Positions 13,380-25,944 of a stretch of DNA of 64,000 nucleotides are shown piece by piece. Where the stretch lies: assembly GCF_000003815.2 (NCBI RefSeq), contig NC_049989.1, positions 20,397,127 to 20,461,126 on the forward strand. The letters run 5' to 3'. The notes beneath the pieces were generated by a model. It was not told the DNA's origin. It did no database searches and saw nothing but the letters and a program-made list of their open reading frames with translations. The position numbers were made by a program, and so were the translations under genes. Source of the DNA: Branchiostoma floridae. Its lineage: Eukaryota > Chordata > Leptocardii > Amphioxiformes > Branchiostomatidae. Numbering within the stretch: the stretch's first letter is position 1; every line of letters starts with the position of its first letter.

Positions 13380-14115
13380 TAATGTTTTTTTCTTCTAATT
13401 TTATAAAATGCAAAAGTGGCATAAATTAACAAACAAAACAACATCAAACAAACAATGATTACAAAGAAATACCACGGATCCTGGCTGAAATCAAACAAGT
13501 GATACGGAATAATCAATCATACTAAACAAGAAAAGGAATATAAAGGAATGATATTGATCACAATATGAACTATAGCCAAGCAAATCACCGTAACATATAA
13601 TACAAATCATAGTAACAGGAACAATTTTAGAATGATAACTCAATTATACACGAAGAGCTTGAAGGAGTGTCTCCCACGTTTTAAAATGATAATACAGTTC
13701 ATTCTTGTTGCTATGATATGGTCTAAATGTTCATATGTTTTAAGTACAGAAAAAAAATCGTCTTATACAGAGGTGTTGCGCTTTACTAATAGATTTGGGC
13801 AAGAAGGATTATCATATTTGAAATGGCGAGAATTGGTGATTCTCTACAAATCACCAGGACTCCAGGAAGAATAGTGACATATCAGTCACTAATGGAGATC
13901 TGTATATCCAAACGAAACCAAACCTTCTCTAAATAAAATCCCCAAGTACTACATAAATCACATCAAAATCGAACCTCTTATGAAAAAAAATCATCACGCC
14001 ATTGTTTTATTTTTGTCCAGAAATTATCAATTCTTGGACAGTCCCAGAATAGATGTGTTATTGTTTCATCTTCAATGTCGCAGTGAACACACAATGAATT
14101 GCTGGCAATTTTCTA
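13380..14115 (-). mobile_element. L1-like LINE remnant with zinc-binding RT tail
   Basis: On the minus strand, about 13985-14110 reads SLCVHCDIEDETITHLFWDC then PRIDNFW. That matches the C-x2-C...E-T-x2-H-L-F-W-x-C-P-x-I...F-W pattern of the zf-RVT domain at the end of L1/Tx1-type ORF2 proteins. Downstream sequence to about 13380 is A/T rich with stops and fits decayed C-terminal and 3' sequence. No polymerase motifs are visible. Confidence 0.6.
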
Positions 14116-14578
14116 TATATACAACATTTTCCTTGCTTAATGTTGTTACCATACGCTACCTCAAGGTCCCACGATACTAGTCAATGCTTACAACTTGTAC
14201 ATGAAAGATATTGATTTTTCTGTGGGCATAGACAAAACAACATGGTAGTCGAGGAAGATGTCCTTTTCAGGCAATTACCAGTGTCCCAAGAACCATTTGT
14301 CATCTCATCATATTGTACAAACGGAAAAGGAACTTGTGTGACGGACACGTGGTCCGGCGGTACATTCCCAACCAAAGTTTGCGTAATGATTTCAATCGCA
14401 CAAAACCGTCCAATAATGCAGAGAATATCTTATTAAAAATCAGTCACAAATGATGCTACATCTTTTCAGTACGTGCTGGGGACAACAGTCTTATTAACAT
14501 GGAGAAACGGTCCTTAACCAATGCTCAACATTTCAGTTGCATGGTTGTGAATGAATGGTTGTATTGCGTAGTACACTT

Positions 14579-14735
14579 AGCCTGGGTACCATCCGGATGG
14601 TAGTTCGCTTCTGCTAAACACAGAGAAGCGATCGTATATAGTGTACAATGAATGTCAGAGCTCGAAGCGACTGTTTAAACTTTATAGTATATGATGAACG
14701 CCGGAGCGAACTACTTTCCGGATGGCACCCAGGCT
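14579..14735. mobile_element. MITE with agcctgggtaccatc termini
   Basis: The ends agcctgggtaccatccgga and tccggatggcacccaggct are inverted repeats. The same termini bound an element at 56937-57050, and a right half occurs at about 46950-47045. Short length, no ORF and palindromic ends fit a non-autonomous DNA transposon. Confidence 0.7.
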
Positions 14736-15400
14736 ATAGTACACTGGCATTGACGGGCAATACCGAATTACGACTGAATGGGATATAACTTAGTATTAGA
14801 TGCTGCCGTAATGACAACATATTAAGTCACGTTTACATTTGTCTTACAATTTTGCAACTGTACGATATTTTTTTATGATAGCCATCGTACGATTAAGAAA
14901 ACCGGCTGCAATCAGTAGATAAATACTCCTTCGTTAATCGGAAAATTGCTGTCAAAGCGGGCTACCATATTGTTTGCAAGACACAATGCCTATTTGGTGT
15001 TTTCCCCTATTAGAACATGATAGCAACGTTCTAAGTAACGTTTTTGCTGCCATTATTAGTACCTTCAGGTCGTGCTGATGGAGATGTTGCTAAGTGACAC
15101 GCTAAAAACACCTTTCAGAAATACTTGAAACGGACCGTGAGTGATAAAACGCCATAATTCATTTAATTATCAGTCATTTAGTCGTTGAGTAAATTACAAC
15201 AATCAGGCCGGTTGACGAAGGTGGATGAACTTGGCCAGTCGGCGTCATACTACGTCTAACGCTGTTTTATACCTGTTGCCAACTTTGAGTAAGGCCACAC
15301 TGATTTGATTTTATGGATGACTTCTGCGCGCACATTACTTTTCACCCGTTCTAAAAAAACTCATCCGATGCAGTCCACGCAAGTTCAGAACTTGCCTACT
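14736..15400. other. No gene seen; one family-1 MITE fragment
   Basis: Positions 15290-15345 resemble the family-1 MITE (see 3770). The rest is unassigned A/T-rich sequence. Confidence 0.35.
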
Positions 15401-15402
15401 TA

Positions 15403-16505
15403 CCAAGCGGAGGTTTGACTCCCACTATTTTTTAAAATGTTTTGTAACGTTTGTTGGGCTTTTTTTATCAGGCTTTCTATGTTGTACCGTTTCCTATATG
15501 ACTCGCGGCCAACCTTTGCTTGGAGAGTAGAACCTGCTGACTCATATTGCCACAAAATGCCAGCATGTGTCGGTTTGTGTAAAACTCGATATGGTCAAAG
15601 TACCCTTATGAGTATTCTCACCACAGGCGTATATCTTCCACAGTCCTCAGAACCACTCTCTGATCTTTCCTGTCGATATATCAAACATCTATCACTTCAT
15701 CTGAGCCTGATAAGATGAACAAGATAACCTACATGTGCCTCCTACAAATGAAGACTTGTTTCTTGTGATCCCCTGCGTTCTGTGTTTCAATTCGTAATAT
15801 CAGATTTTTAGAACTTGATCTAACAGCATTTTTATCTTTTGCTGGATTTTTCTTTTTTCGCCCACACGCATTAATTTTGGGGTCTCCAGAACATAAAGAG
15901 CGCGGTCACATACGTCATGCGATTGTCGTACAGTCGCTAACTTGGGGAATATTTGGTGACAGCCATACATGTTTCCTCAAACTTCAGCTGGCTTGATACA
16001 AAAATGCCGTCGTAGATCCTTGTCGGCGGTTGGTTCTGTCACAGCCTGCTTGAATATCTTATGTTGTCGAAATCGTACGCGTACGATGATCATACGACGT
16101 ACGTGACCGCGACTAACCTAAGCTTAGGTCCCAATTCCCAACCCGGGGCCCGATCGGGTAGCTTTCGGAAACGAAAAATATGATATAAAAGACAAAAGAC
16201 AAAGAACGTAGAAAGATTAGTCACGAGCCTGATTTACGTATATTAATAAACACTTTTTTCGCAAACATCCCGTTAGCAATGGCATGATTCGTCAGGGAAA
16301 AGACATTTTCCGACATTTGTCGCAGTTCTATCCGCTAAGCTGCTATTTTTGCGTAACAAACCCACAACTAAGCGTACGAATATTTGAATACTGACAACAA
16401 ATACAATATCATACTGGCTGCTGGACATGAAAATAGTACAAAACAGAAAGCCCGACAAAACACCGAAAAACACAGTCCGAGCAAAACCTCTGCTTGGAGG
16501 GTATG
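15403..16505. mobile_element. Inverted-repeat DNA element, about 1.1 kb
   Basis: The left end (accaagcggaggttt...gggctttttttatcaggctttctat) and right end (cagaaagcccgacaaaac...aaacctctgcttggagggt) are inverted repeats. The same terminal sequences form a compact element at about 20890-21048. No transposase frame remains in the interior. Confidence 0.55.
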
Positions 16506-17329
16506 CTAGATAAGTATTTGCCGGTTTATCATCTAACAGTATAACGTAACACTACCGTGAACATTCTCATCTTTGAAAATATCAAATAAGCTCGCACCAC
16601 AAAAAAATGGCAAAGGGTTGTCGACCATAGTAATGACGAGTTCTTATATCGTTAGGCGAGTATTTTGAAGAACTTAAGGTCTCATTGATGTATTACTCCG
16701 CGAGTGGACATCCTAAAAGAGATCCGAGCCAAAAATGAACGGCTGCACGGACGCATGTTTTTAGCGGTGAGAAATTCCCTTTTAGCCAGCGGAACTGATC
16801 TCAAAAGTTAGATTGGTGAAAGCTTATTTGTAACTGAAGAAATTAGCAGGTAAAGTTTTGCAGCCGCGCGCTAGGTCGGAGGTACACAGTCGTGGGTTCT
16901 GAGTGGTGCGGTTGTACAATAGCAGCGAAAAAGTGCCTTTTGTGGGGATTGACTAATCGTAGTTTGTAATTGCTATAAAAAAAGTTCCTACGTATAGTTT
17001 ACATTGGCAATTTTTTCCCACGATATAGGGTAAATGTGCTCGCCATAGAGTGAAAAATCTGCTGAAATTTCACGCAGCTTCATTATGAACGCGCCCATTT
17101 AAACCACGAATTATAACATAGAAGTCTATGGAAAGAAGAAACTCATCAATGAGACCTTAAAGAATGGACATAAACTATTTGTTTGCAATCGTCGAATGTC
17201 TTGTTACAACAATGACCATGCAGCTTGTTTCTTTTTTTAACATCATTACTTTAGTGTACTTTGTCGGTGCGGAAGATCTTATTTGTATGAAATCATAATC
17301 GTCGTATTTTACATACGTCCTAACTAGTA

Positions 17330-19487
17330 ACTATTGGCGGTACCGGTACAGAAAATTCAGGTCCAGGTACGGCCCAGGTCCAGACAAGCCTGAAAACTTA
17401 TGAATAGGCGATATTCAAAACAATGGTCCATTTCGCGGAGTATGCGACGTCCACCGGCGCTTTAAAATCCTACCTTCATGTAAGCAACACGTACTTGCCT
17501 CTGTGTTAGGACCAAGTTTTTGGTTTGACTGACTTGGCAAAGATGACTATCAACTCTCCTTTGCTCCAGTCTTGTTAGGGACTTGACGATATTTAGGGGG
17601 GGGGGGGGCTGGTGCAAAATGGGTCTGGTAAAAAAAAATTCTATGGCCCTCTCCTCGCCCCAAAGAATTTTTCAATGGCCCTGCCCCCGAAATTTTTCCT
17701 TACTTTTCCCATTACACACACTGTGTATCATCAAATAAAATAACGTTAGCAATTATACTAGCAGGAGTGCTGTTTGAACGGGCCCACGATCGGGGTGTCA
17801 AGACCCGCGCGTCAACAAATTACGCACGTTGGAGTCCTGCTGCCTAGTGCTGGGGCATATCTCTCCCAAAGTTTTACAACAGCCGACTTTTCAGTTTGAT
17901 GACATGTATACAAACATGTAGCACTTAATAACATCTTGTTATACTCGCACTGCAGCGGTTATAAGACTTACCTTGTCTGATATCACTTCTCCGATCTACG
18001 TGAAAAAAGTCTTACTGGGAACGTTACGCAAGATCTCGAAACTGAGCGTTTGAACTTTCCGCCAGACCGACGGCTAGCTGTTAAAGGCCGTCCTGGGATC
18101 GGAGGGCCGAAGGCCCAACCGGTCTAGGAGGGCCGGGGAATGCTCCCCGGGCAATTTTAATGACATTTTTGACCCTCTAAAACGCAATTTCCCGCATTCT
18201 GTGAGGAAAAAAATTGTTAAGTAAACGTGGATTTTATGCGTCCATATCAACGCAGAGAAAAGCGGGTGGGGGAGGGACGGTTTCATGTACGATATTTACA
18301 CAAATGAAAATAAATTAATTTTGTAGTTGGACGAGACTTGAGTACATTTTAGCGATATCGTTACTAAAACCTCTTCAAGACTGCTTTGATCATTCCAAAA
18401 CGGGAGTTATTTCGGCCAACCAACAAACTTGCCGAAAAATTTTCGCGCCATCAAGATTACGTCACATGCAGCTCTGAGAGCCCGCTGTCACGAAAGTAAA
18501 CATCGTAATGTCCTTTATGATATCCCGTTGCCGTCCGTGAACCATTCCGTTTACAAAAAGACGATGCACGCAGGATCGATATTGATGCCAATTTTAGTTT
18601 CTATAGTCTTCGTAAACTTGTGCGAACATGGTATCACACGAGAGGCGGCTGCAGCAAAATTCCTATGGGGAGGGCGAACTATATTGACGTAATCCTTGGG
18701 GGGTCCGGGGGCATGCTCCCACGGGAAAATTTTGAAATCTTGACTATCAGAAACGATCTTTCCTAAATTTTGATGGGCAAAATTTGCTGGCAGACTAAGC
18801 TAAGTTTCATAGCCTTTCTAGTAGAACTTCACATGGTTTTAGCTTATTATTGAGGGCGACGACGTCCCCAACGTATTTTCACGATTTCTAGTTCCCAAGG
18901 CACGAGCCGTCGCAAAGTAGGTCTGGAGAAATGTTGAAATTTGGACCCCCTGAAACACGATTTTCGGCATTTTGAGGGATAAACTTTGCTGGTAGACTGT
19001 GCTAAATGTAATGACATTTCTGTCTGATTCTTGATTCCCTTGATGGCAACGAGCGCTGGAGCGTCCTGGGCGCCGGAGGCGCAAGCCATCGCAAGGGACG
19101 TCCAGAGAAAAATCGAAATCTTGACCATCTGAAACTTCATTTCCTGCATTTCACACATTTTGCTTGCATTTGTTAAGGCCCCTAAAGCAATTTTTTTCAA
19201 TAGCCCTCCCCCCGGCTCAAAAATTTTTCGATGGCCCTCCCCCCAGGCCAAAAAAAATTTCAATGGCCCAATCCCCCCGATAAATATCGTCAAGTTCCCT
19301 TATTATCTTGGACCTGTAACTAATGTAAGCCTCAAGACACGCGAACGCCTGCCCGGGTAAAATCTGTTAATTTTCTAATCGGTCCAAAACGTGATCCTCT
19401 CAGTAAATGTTTACATGTCCGTTTTTTAGACAGGTCCAACAAGTAAAAACGGTTTTGTACTGAAGTCTGTACTGGTACCCACCCCTA
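17330..19487. mobile_element. hAT-like MITE split by a nested insertion
   Basis: The left part (ggcggtaccggtacag..., 17330-17577) and right part (...ggtacccacccct, 19300-19487) line up with the two halves of the uninterrupted element at 46418-46850, including gtccaggt and ctgttaattttctaatcggtcc blocks. They are separated only by the element at 17578-19299. It is non-coding. Confidence 0.65.
17578..19299. mobile_element. Harbinger-like non-autonomous element (nested)
   Basis: It starts gggacttgacgatattta and ends taaatatcgtcaagttccc, an exact inverted repeat, and is flanked by tta on both sides (17575-17577 and 19300-19302). A 3-bp TTA duplication is characteristic of PIF/Harbinger transposons. 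Inside are G-rich and C-rich runs, repeated atggccctccccc blocks and internal near-tandem copies around 18700-19150. No transposase frame is seen. Confidence 0.65.
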
Positions 19488-19591
19488 TTCCTGATCATGA
19501 CTGCAACATTAAAGATAAAGAGTGGCGTTCAGTGCGTTTCCCATGTGCTTTTTTCAACATAGAACCCCTCCTGACCTGTTCGCTTAAATGA

Positions 19592-19965
19592 GTCCCGTTG
19601 TTACATCTGCTTGGAGATTATCCGGTACAGATGGAAAGGCTACAGGGATCTCTTCGGCCTTCCTGTCTTGTCACTGGTGTTGCATTTTCTCCACCCCCCG
19701 GGGACATGCCTGCCCATATGTGATGAAAGTGGCGGGAAACGACTCTGAGATGAAGCTGCATGCAAGTCGCTGGCCGGAATGACGAGGAAATCGTTCTGTT
19801 TATACCATAATGGAGTACAGAAGAATTACTACAGCGGCCGGTAGTGGACAGCTGATGAAACAATTCTGACTATGTGAAACTTCCCAAGATCATCTGCCGT
19901 CAGACCAAGTGAGGTTTTCATTTCTTTGCTTTTAACGAGGGAGGGGGAGGGGGGCATTTCCATCT
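19592..19965. repeat. Inverted repeat, right arm (inner pair)
   Basis: Reverse-complement partner of 1605-1990. It carries a few small deletions relative to the left arm, for example in the catgcatgcag region. Confidence 0.8.
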
Positions 19966-20889
19966 TGTACAGTAAGAAACTTGCTATATTTCTATCCTGG
20001 GTGTGGTCATTATGCTTACACCGAGTGATACGATATATCATCACATATAACAAGAGTTAGTTCTATATATTGTAGGATCTTGTAGTATTCATAAATTCCT
20101 CTGTAGTTAGTGGCAGGCTAGTACACGTACGTGTATGGCGGGAACACATGTCATCCTTGATATTCATCTGGTTGAAATTATAAGGGTTCGATCGGCATTG
20201 CTGAAATACATAGAAGTTCTGCTTGTTGCTATTAAGAACACCGACAGGCTAATTTTGTACACAATCTTGAAAGATTTCGTCGGCAACTATAATTTGAACC
20301 ATGGCAAATGGATCAAAGTTGTATGATACCCCAAGAACATATTTCTGTGCCCTGATGATGATGATGTGCCCTGCTTATAAACTTATCCCTTCACATGTAT
20401 ATGATTACGCAGAACACACTCCTATAATAAAGCCGGCTTCACTCCAAATTTTTTACTATCTTATGCTACCATAGGATCTGCCTGGAGATTTAGTGGATAA
20501 TGGGACAGGGGTATAAGTATTTCTATCCAGTCAGCGGCTCGGCTACGGCTTGTTTTCGATGTCTTTTTTTAAGTCTATATATCACTCTTCTCTTTTTTTG
20601 TCAGTCTGATAGACAAGGTTGATGTGCCTCACTTGTCTACATTCGGACGATTCTATTGAGGACCCTGTCTACCGAAACTACCTCGTTAATTTTGTAGTCT
20701 TCCCAAGTGACGTTATATAACTCCTAGGCTTTTGGTCTTCCTGACTGGTCAGTGCGTGATTGTTGTACTCAGAACTAACACAGAACCAAATAATAACACG
20801 TCTAGTTTGACAGCAATAATTCAATCCCAGATTTAGGCAAAGAAACAAAATTGAAATGTTTGTACATACTTACGTACGATAAGTTCCTT

Positions 20890-21048
20890 TACAAGGTTTT
20901 TTTAGTCGTTTTTATCGGGCTTTCTATTTTGTCTTTTTTTTTGCTGTGTTAGGTTGGACACAGAAAAAAAATAGAAAGCCCGATAAAAACGACTTAAAAA
21001 CGTTGAAAAAAAAACAGCCGGAGTCTAACCTCTGCTTGGGGGGTAGCT
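20890..21048. mobile_element. Foldback MITE with long hairpin
   Basis: Arms around 20899-20931 and 20966-20998 (tagtcgtttttatcgggctt / aagcccgataaaaacgact) form a stem of more than 30 bp. The 3' flank aacctctgcttggggggtag matches the right end of the element at 15403-16505. Confidence 0.65.
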
Positions 21049-21586
21049 AGCGCTCACAGGCCCGTTCTTCGAAAGGAAAAAAAAAAACAACAACAACTGC
21101 GGTCCGTAGTCTGGCGACACGGCCGCGTGGCGCAAACAGTTCCTTATTATTATTAATCGACTATTTTTCCCTAATGAAAGTAGGTGAACTGTTGTTAATT
21201 GTAATTTGACAAAGATTAGACTGGTTCAATCGCGCTTCTTTGGTCCGTCCGGAAAGCGGAGTTTGCGTTACACAGACTAGACAAAGATTAAGTCGTACCA
21301 CTTCTTCTCTTATGAATGTACATTTCAGCATGTACTAGTACTAGTTCAAGAAGTTCTAGAGCTAGAGAACAAGAAGAACTAGAACAAGAAGAAGTACTGC
21401 TGGTTCATATCCACAACACGAGAGATCGGCAAACAGGTCTCCGAGGCGTTCCTGTCAAAATTGATTTATGGTCCTTTATGCCGCCAGTCCGACACATGAA
21501 CAAGGACGCCGCGTGGGAATGTAGCGAACTTGTTGCACGGAGTTCTCACGCTGCATGAAGGGTACTCGAACTCACACTTTGACCTA

Positions 21587-21991
21587 GTATTCAGGGATTT
21601 TCAGCGGCTTATACTAGGCCCGTGTTTTTGGTCAGGAGGTTGAAACGCGCTGGCTACGAGTTGTGGTTGAAAACGCCAGGCAATACCATGTTGTATGCGC
21701 GCGGGGAAGTGCCGTTTGCGAGACAACATTACGAGCTAGCTTCCGTGGATTCGACACAACATTGGTGAAATGGCTGCAGTATGATAAGTTGTGCAATCCT
21801 TGCGTAATACACATTGTCTCTCGCGAATTTTTTGGGATAGCATTTTCCATCACGGTTGCAAATTATGGGGTGGCATTTCCCCCTCCGGCTATAATGGTAC
21901 CTTCATGGTATCAAATGACCTTTGACTCGGTTTGCCGCGAGATGCAGCGGGATGTTTGTGTGACCCACATATGGCGCTGGCGGCCTGCTCG
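21587..21991. repeat. Long inverted repeat, right arm (outer pair)
   Basis: Reverse-complement partner of 1-410. It extends at least to the ctcg at 21988-21991; beyond that the left partner lies outside the window. The flank 22000-22240 contains further short palindromes (gtttatagtatataaac at about 22170). Confidence 0.85.
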
Positions 21992-23640
21992 AGTCGTTGG
22001 CGCGCGAGTCGCGTAGCTGGCGGCGGCTTGCAGAGCTGGTTTCGTGTTTCACGGCTACGCAAAGAGTCTGTAGTTTACATAGATAAACTACTCGATCTTT
22101 GCATGGTATCGCGCAGCGTACAGGCTTGTCGATCTCCGCCTCGATCGTGTTGCACGGCCATGCTCGGATCCGTTTATAGTATATAAACTCGGAGGAGTTT
22201 ATAGTTTACAATAAACTCCGTGATCCACGCATGTTTACCACGCACAGGCAAATCATCGCTAAGCTTGTTTAAACAACAACAATCTTTATGAACGCAAGCA
22301 AGTACAGCGACCTCTGTAAATAATAGGCACATTATTATACTCACAAGAACCGTAGCTACTCCTTTTAGACTTTCGTGGTAGAGACCGCCCGCCCCTCGCT
22401 AATTACAAAACACAGCAGGAAGCCACGGTCAATTGGAGACGGCACGTGCCTATATCTGGCAAAGTTTTCTACTGTTGACAGGACGATCCTGTCACTAGCC
22501 AAAACCTTTTGGTAAGTACTCCAGCCTCCCCCATTCCCAAACTTTGAAACTTTGAATGTAGGTCATCAACCCCTGGGGGACACTGATCCTCTCACAAGCC
22601 ATGTGAAAAACTTTACAAAACACCAATATGATGCAATCTTGGCTAGCATTAGAAATTCTTGCTCAGCCAAAAAGAGGTAGGTCTACACTGTACACATGTA
22701 TAAATGTATGAATGATTAGTCCTGGCACTCCTGCCCATACCTGCTGCCCTTGTGAGGCCAAGGAGTTTCCCTCTCCTTGGTGAGGCTGACTGTTTCCCCA
22801 ATTTCACAGTGCATTTGTCAGGACCTACTTAGGCATGGTCAGAACCTACTTAGGCAGATGTCAAACCCACATGTACTCCCTGTGAGGCTCAGAGTGTTTT
22901 CCCAATTACATGGTACATTTGGGTGGACCTACTCAGATACAGATGGCTAGAAGGCCTGGGATGGCTGACAGCTATGGGCGGGGTAACTTGGTCACGGATA
23001 ATATGCTATAGTTCCAAGCAGGAGCCAACATAGTTTCAGTGAGCTTTACATGGGAACTAGCTTCTCATGTAGTTCCAACCTGAGATCAAGGTTCGCTTGG
23101 GTAACCTTTAAGTTAGTGTCACTGTAAAGTAACTGAAAATCTGGTCAATATCTGAGCTAGTTTCTTGGTCATTTTACTTAGTTTGACAGCTATATCTGTT
23201 TACAATTAGTGGACACAGATGGGATAGTAACATGCTCTTACTAGTCTTAGCCTCGTAGCGTAATACCATGCCATTGTTTCTGGCAGCAGACACTGGCCTG
23301 ACTCCTCATGGCTTCTACAAAATATAATTAGTTTATATTCCTGGCAGAGTACAGCAGGGAGTATCTAGTCTGGTTTGTGGTTATGGCTGGACAGGACTTA
23401 TTTACTTACTTACTTAAAACATACAAAGACACCATTATATATCAGAGGATAAACCATGTCAGCTTGAACTTTGTTACTTCGTGACCGATCTTTGGAAGTT
23501 TGATCTGCATTGCAAGTGCTGCCACACTTTCCAATTGGGATCTAATCCTAACCAGGCCAAGTTAGCCATAGTTAGAAAATATTGCAGGCACATTTAATGT
23601 GCATAGGCTATACCAATTTATGACTACATTTTGAACCTCC
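21992..23640. other. No gene seen; breakpoint of gene A
   Basis: There is no exon-like sequence. About 22740-22935 holds two loosely similar ~120-bp blocks. About 23440-23480 (cagaggataaaccatgtcagcttgaac) is homologous to intron sequence just upstream of the NACHT exons of genes B (33735) and C (42105). Below about 23,400 the homology stops and no NACHT exon follows. Confidence 0.5.
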
Positions 23641-24539
23641 TCTCACCTTCCTCTCCACAAGGAGTTGGTTTCTTCTTCTTCTGTCTCCTTCTCTTCCCCT
23701 TTCTTCTCAGCTGGCTGGTAGAGGGTTGGAGTGTACCTGTCTCAGAGGAAAGATTCAAGTACAGTATTGGTGTCAATAAAATCATAATATCAAGAGGTTT
23801 TACACCAGTAAGAAGTCCATTAACTAACTTGCAACATTTTGTCCAAACAATTCCAGTTCATAAATGTGGCCCTTTTTACTCTGATGGAGAGCAACCTCTA
23901 ATGACAGAGTACTTTTTGTTGTCCGATCTGATGAGTTCGCATCTGTATCTCTTTGTTCCCTTTGCCACCTTCGTATGTTGTTTCGCATGTCCTCTGCACG
24001 TAGTTGCACTATGAAAGTATGATACTTGTGGTTAGTAGCAAGAAAACCTTAAAATCCCATTGTTTAATGCAAACTTAAGGAATTTTTGTAAAATATGCTT
24101 TTCAGAAGCCCATTGCCATGGCAACACAAAAAATGATAACCTTATACTATTTTTTGTAAATTGTTGCCAACACCATTTTAGGAAAAGCGACCAAGTTTGG
24201 TTGTTCTAGCACACGTTGTTTGGCAGTTATACAAGCAATGTTATACTTCTAGTTTTTACATCTACCATTTCTTATGTAAACGCATAATTTTTCCGTCGTG
24301 CTGCAATATAGTGCAAATGAAAAGAGAAACTACTCCGTTAGGAATTTGCACCCGTTGTTTTCTGACCAGCATGTTTGGTTTTTGATGTACTAAAAGCAGA
24401 GACTGTCAAATATAAATGTTTTAAAATGTATTTTAAAACGTTGTGTGGCGTCTTATTTCCTCTCAAGAACATCAACTTTGTACCATAGATCAACTAATAA
24501 GGCCAATGTCTGGGTCATAGTGGCGGGGAAAATCTGTAC

Positions 24540-24630
24540 CGATTCGCCGAACAAATAGTGAATTGTGTGCAAAAATCCCAGCGAAATACGGACAGCAAAA
24601 ATCCCAGCGAAATACGGACAGGAAAACCCA
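24540..24630. repeat. Short tandem duplication in gene A intron
   Basis: A unit of about 26 bp (aaaaatcccagcgaaatacg plus ga-rich end) occurs twice in a row. It is intronic and probably neutral. Confidence 0.5.
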
Positions 24631-25249
24631 AACTTTCAATATTTAGGGGGTCGCTGGTTAGCAAAGCCTCAATTTTGAAATTTTGTCAATGGGAGGTGTC
24701 AATTTTTTTTTCAAATTGCTAAAAATAGAATCTGAGAAGCATTTATTATAAAATTGGTTGTGGCCTAAAGCAATAAGAAATGAAAATGATATTGTAGTTT
24801 TTAGGAAGATATCAATGTAATACATACTAATTGTACGCTTCTTACCAGGGAAGTCCTTCCTTAGACCTTCAACAGACTATGCTATCTTAATGTACTTCTA
24901 TGAAAGGAATACTTTAAAATCAGACAAAATCAACACAGAGAATACGGTAATGACACTTCTTGCCTTCAACTTTTTCCCTTAGCCCATCCAGACCACTCTG
25001 CAGGTTTGCCTCAGACAGAGCCTCCATCAGGACCTCTATGATGGCTCTCTCTCCGTTACGCTTCAGCCATTCCTCCAACAGGTCCATACAGCGAGACTTG
25101 TCATCTCGGTTTCTCCCTTCAATGTTGTCGATGTCGGGTTGTTCCAACCCAAGATGGAAGGCCAGGTCCTTCCAGTCTGAACTCACCTTTTCCTTGATGT
25201 AATAGAAGAACTTACGGACACCTGTAATGTAACATTAATTCATCATTTG

Positions 25250-25560
25250 TAAGGCCATGTTGATTTGATTATATGGATGACATCCTCCGGAAACTCCAAA
25301 ACTGATGCGAGCGAGCGAATAAAAAAAAAGTTTGGCAAAAAAAAAAAGTTGCCTTCAGTATGAAATCAAAGTGGCCAGGAAGGTTGAACATAGGACTAAA
25401 CACATATGGTATACCAACAGTTAGGTGTAGGGACCAGTACATCATACGGGTACAAAACATTTGTTTTCTTCTTGGACCAATCCGGAAAAAAACAGACCTG
25501 AAAAACAACAACAGAGGAACAGGTTTCGCCAATTACAAAATGGACACACTATGTCGGCAG
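25250..25560 (+). mobile_element. MITE-like repeat, family 1
   Basis: The block aaggccatgttgatttgatt, then atggatgacatcctccg and aaaactgatgcgagcgagcg, followed by aaagtttggcaaaaa, recurs at 60565 and inverted at 49270-49395. It lies in the intron between exons 2 and 3 of gene A. Confidence 0.55.
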
Positions 25561-25614
25561 CCATTTGGGGTCTAACCGGGGGGCCAAGAAGACAACAATA
25601 GCGAAGTCAAGTAG

Positions 25615-25800
25615 AATTTATAGTCAATTGCACCAAGTTTTTACAGTCAAAGGTACAGAGACAGTTAGCCTTTAATTTATTACATGGAGATGGGCACAAG
25701 ATCAGTAACACGGCAGGCGGATTCGAACCCGCAACCTCTCGGTCACGGGGCGAACACGGTCCCACTACGCTAGGCGGTCCCACGTCCCACTTATCCCCTT
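25615..25800 (-). mobile_element. tRNA-derived SINE
   Basis: On the minus strand a tRNA-like head has an A-box (tagcgtagtggga), an anticodon-arm-like hairpin and a B-box (ggttcgaatcc, 25719-25729). A non-tRNA body follows to about 25615. The tRNA-like part lacks a paired acceptor stem, so it is a SINE in a gene A intron. Confidence 0.6.
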
Positions 25801-25944
25801 CAACAACACAGAAGTGCGCTCTTCCACTTACAATGCCACTTACAAAGTGTATAAGAAACAGCATATCTCACCTGCAGTTTCCCCTGTGTGACCAGCCGCA
25901 CCTTGTCCCTCAGCCATGATGACACACAGATATCAGGTATGTGG

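Noticed and set aside
23824-24009. Firm extra exon of gene A (QLRAEDMRNN...)
   Set aside because: The acceptor ttcatag is plausible and the phase fits, but no donor in phase was found. It is mentioned only as a possibility in the gene A entry.
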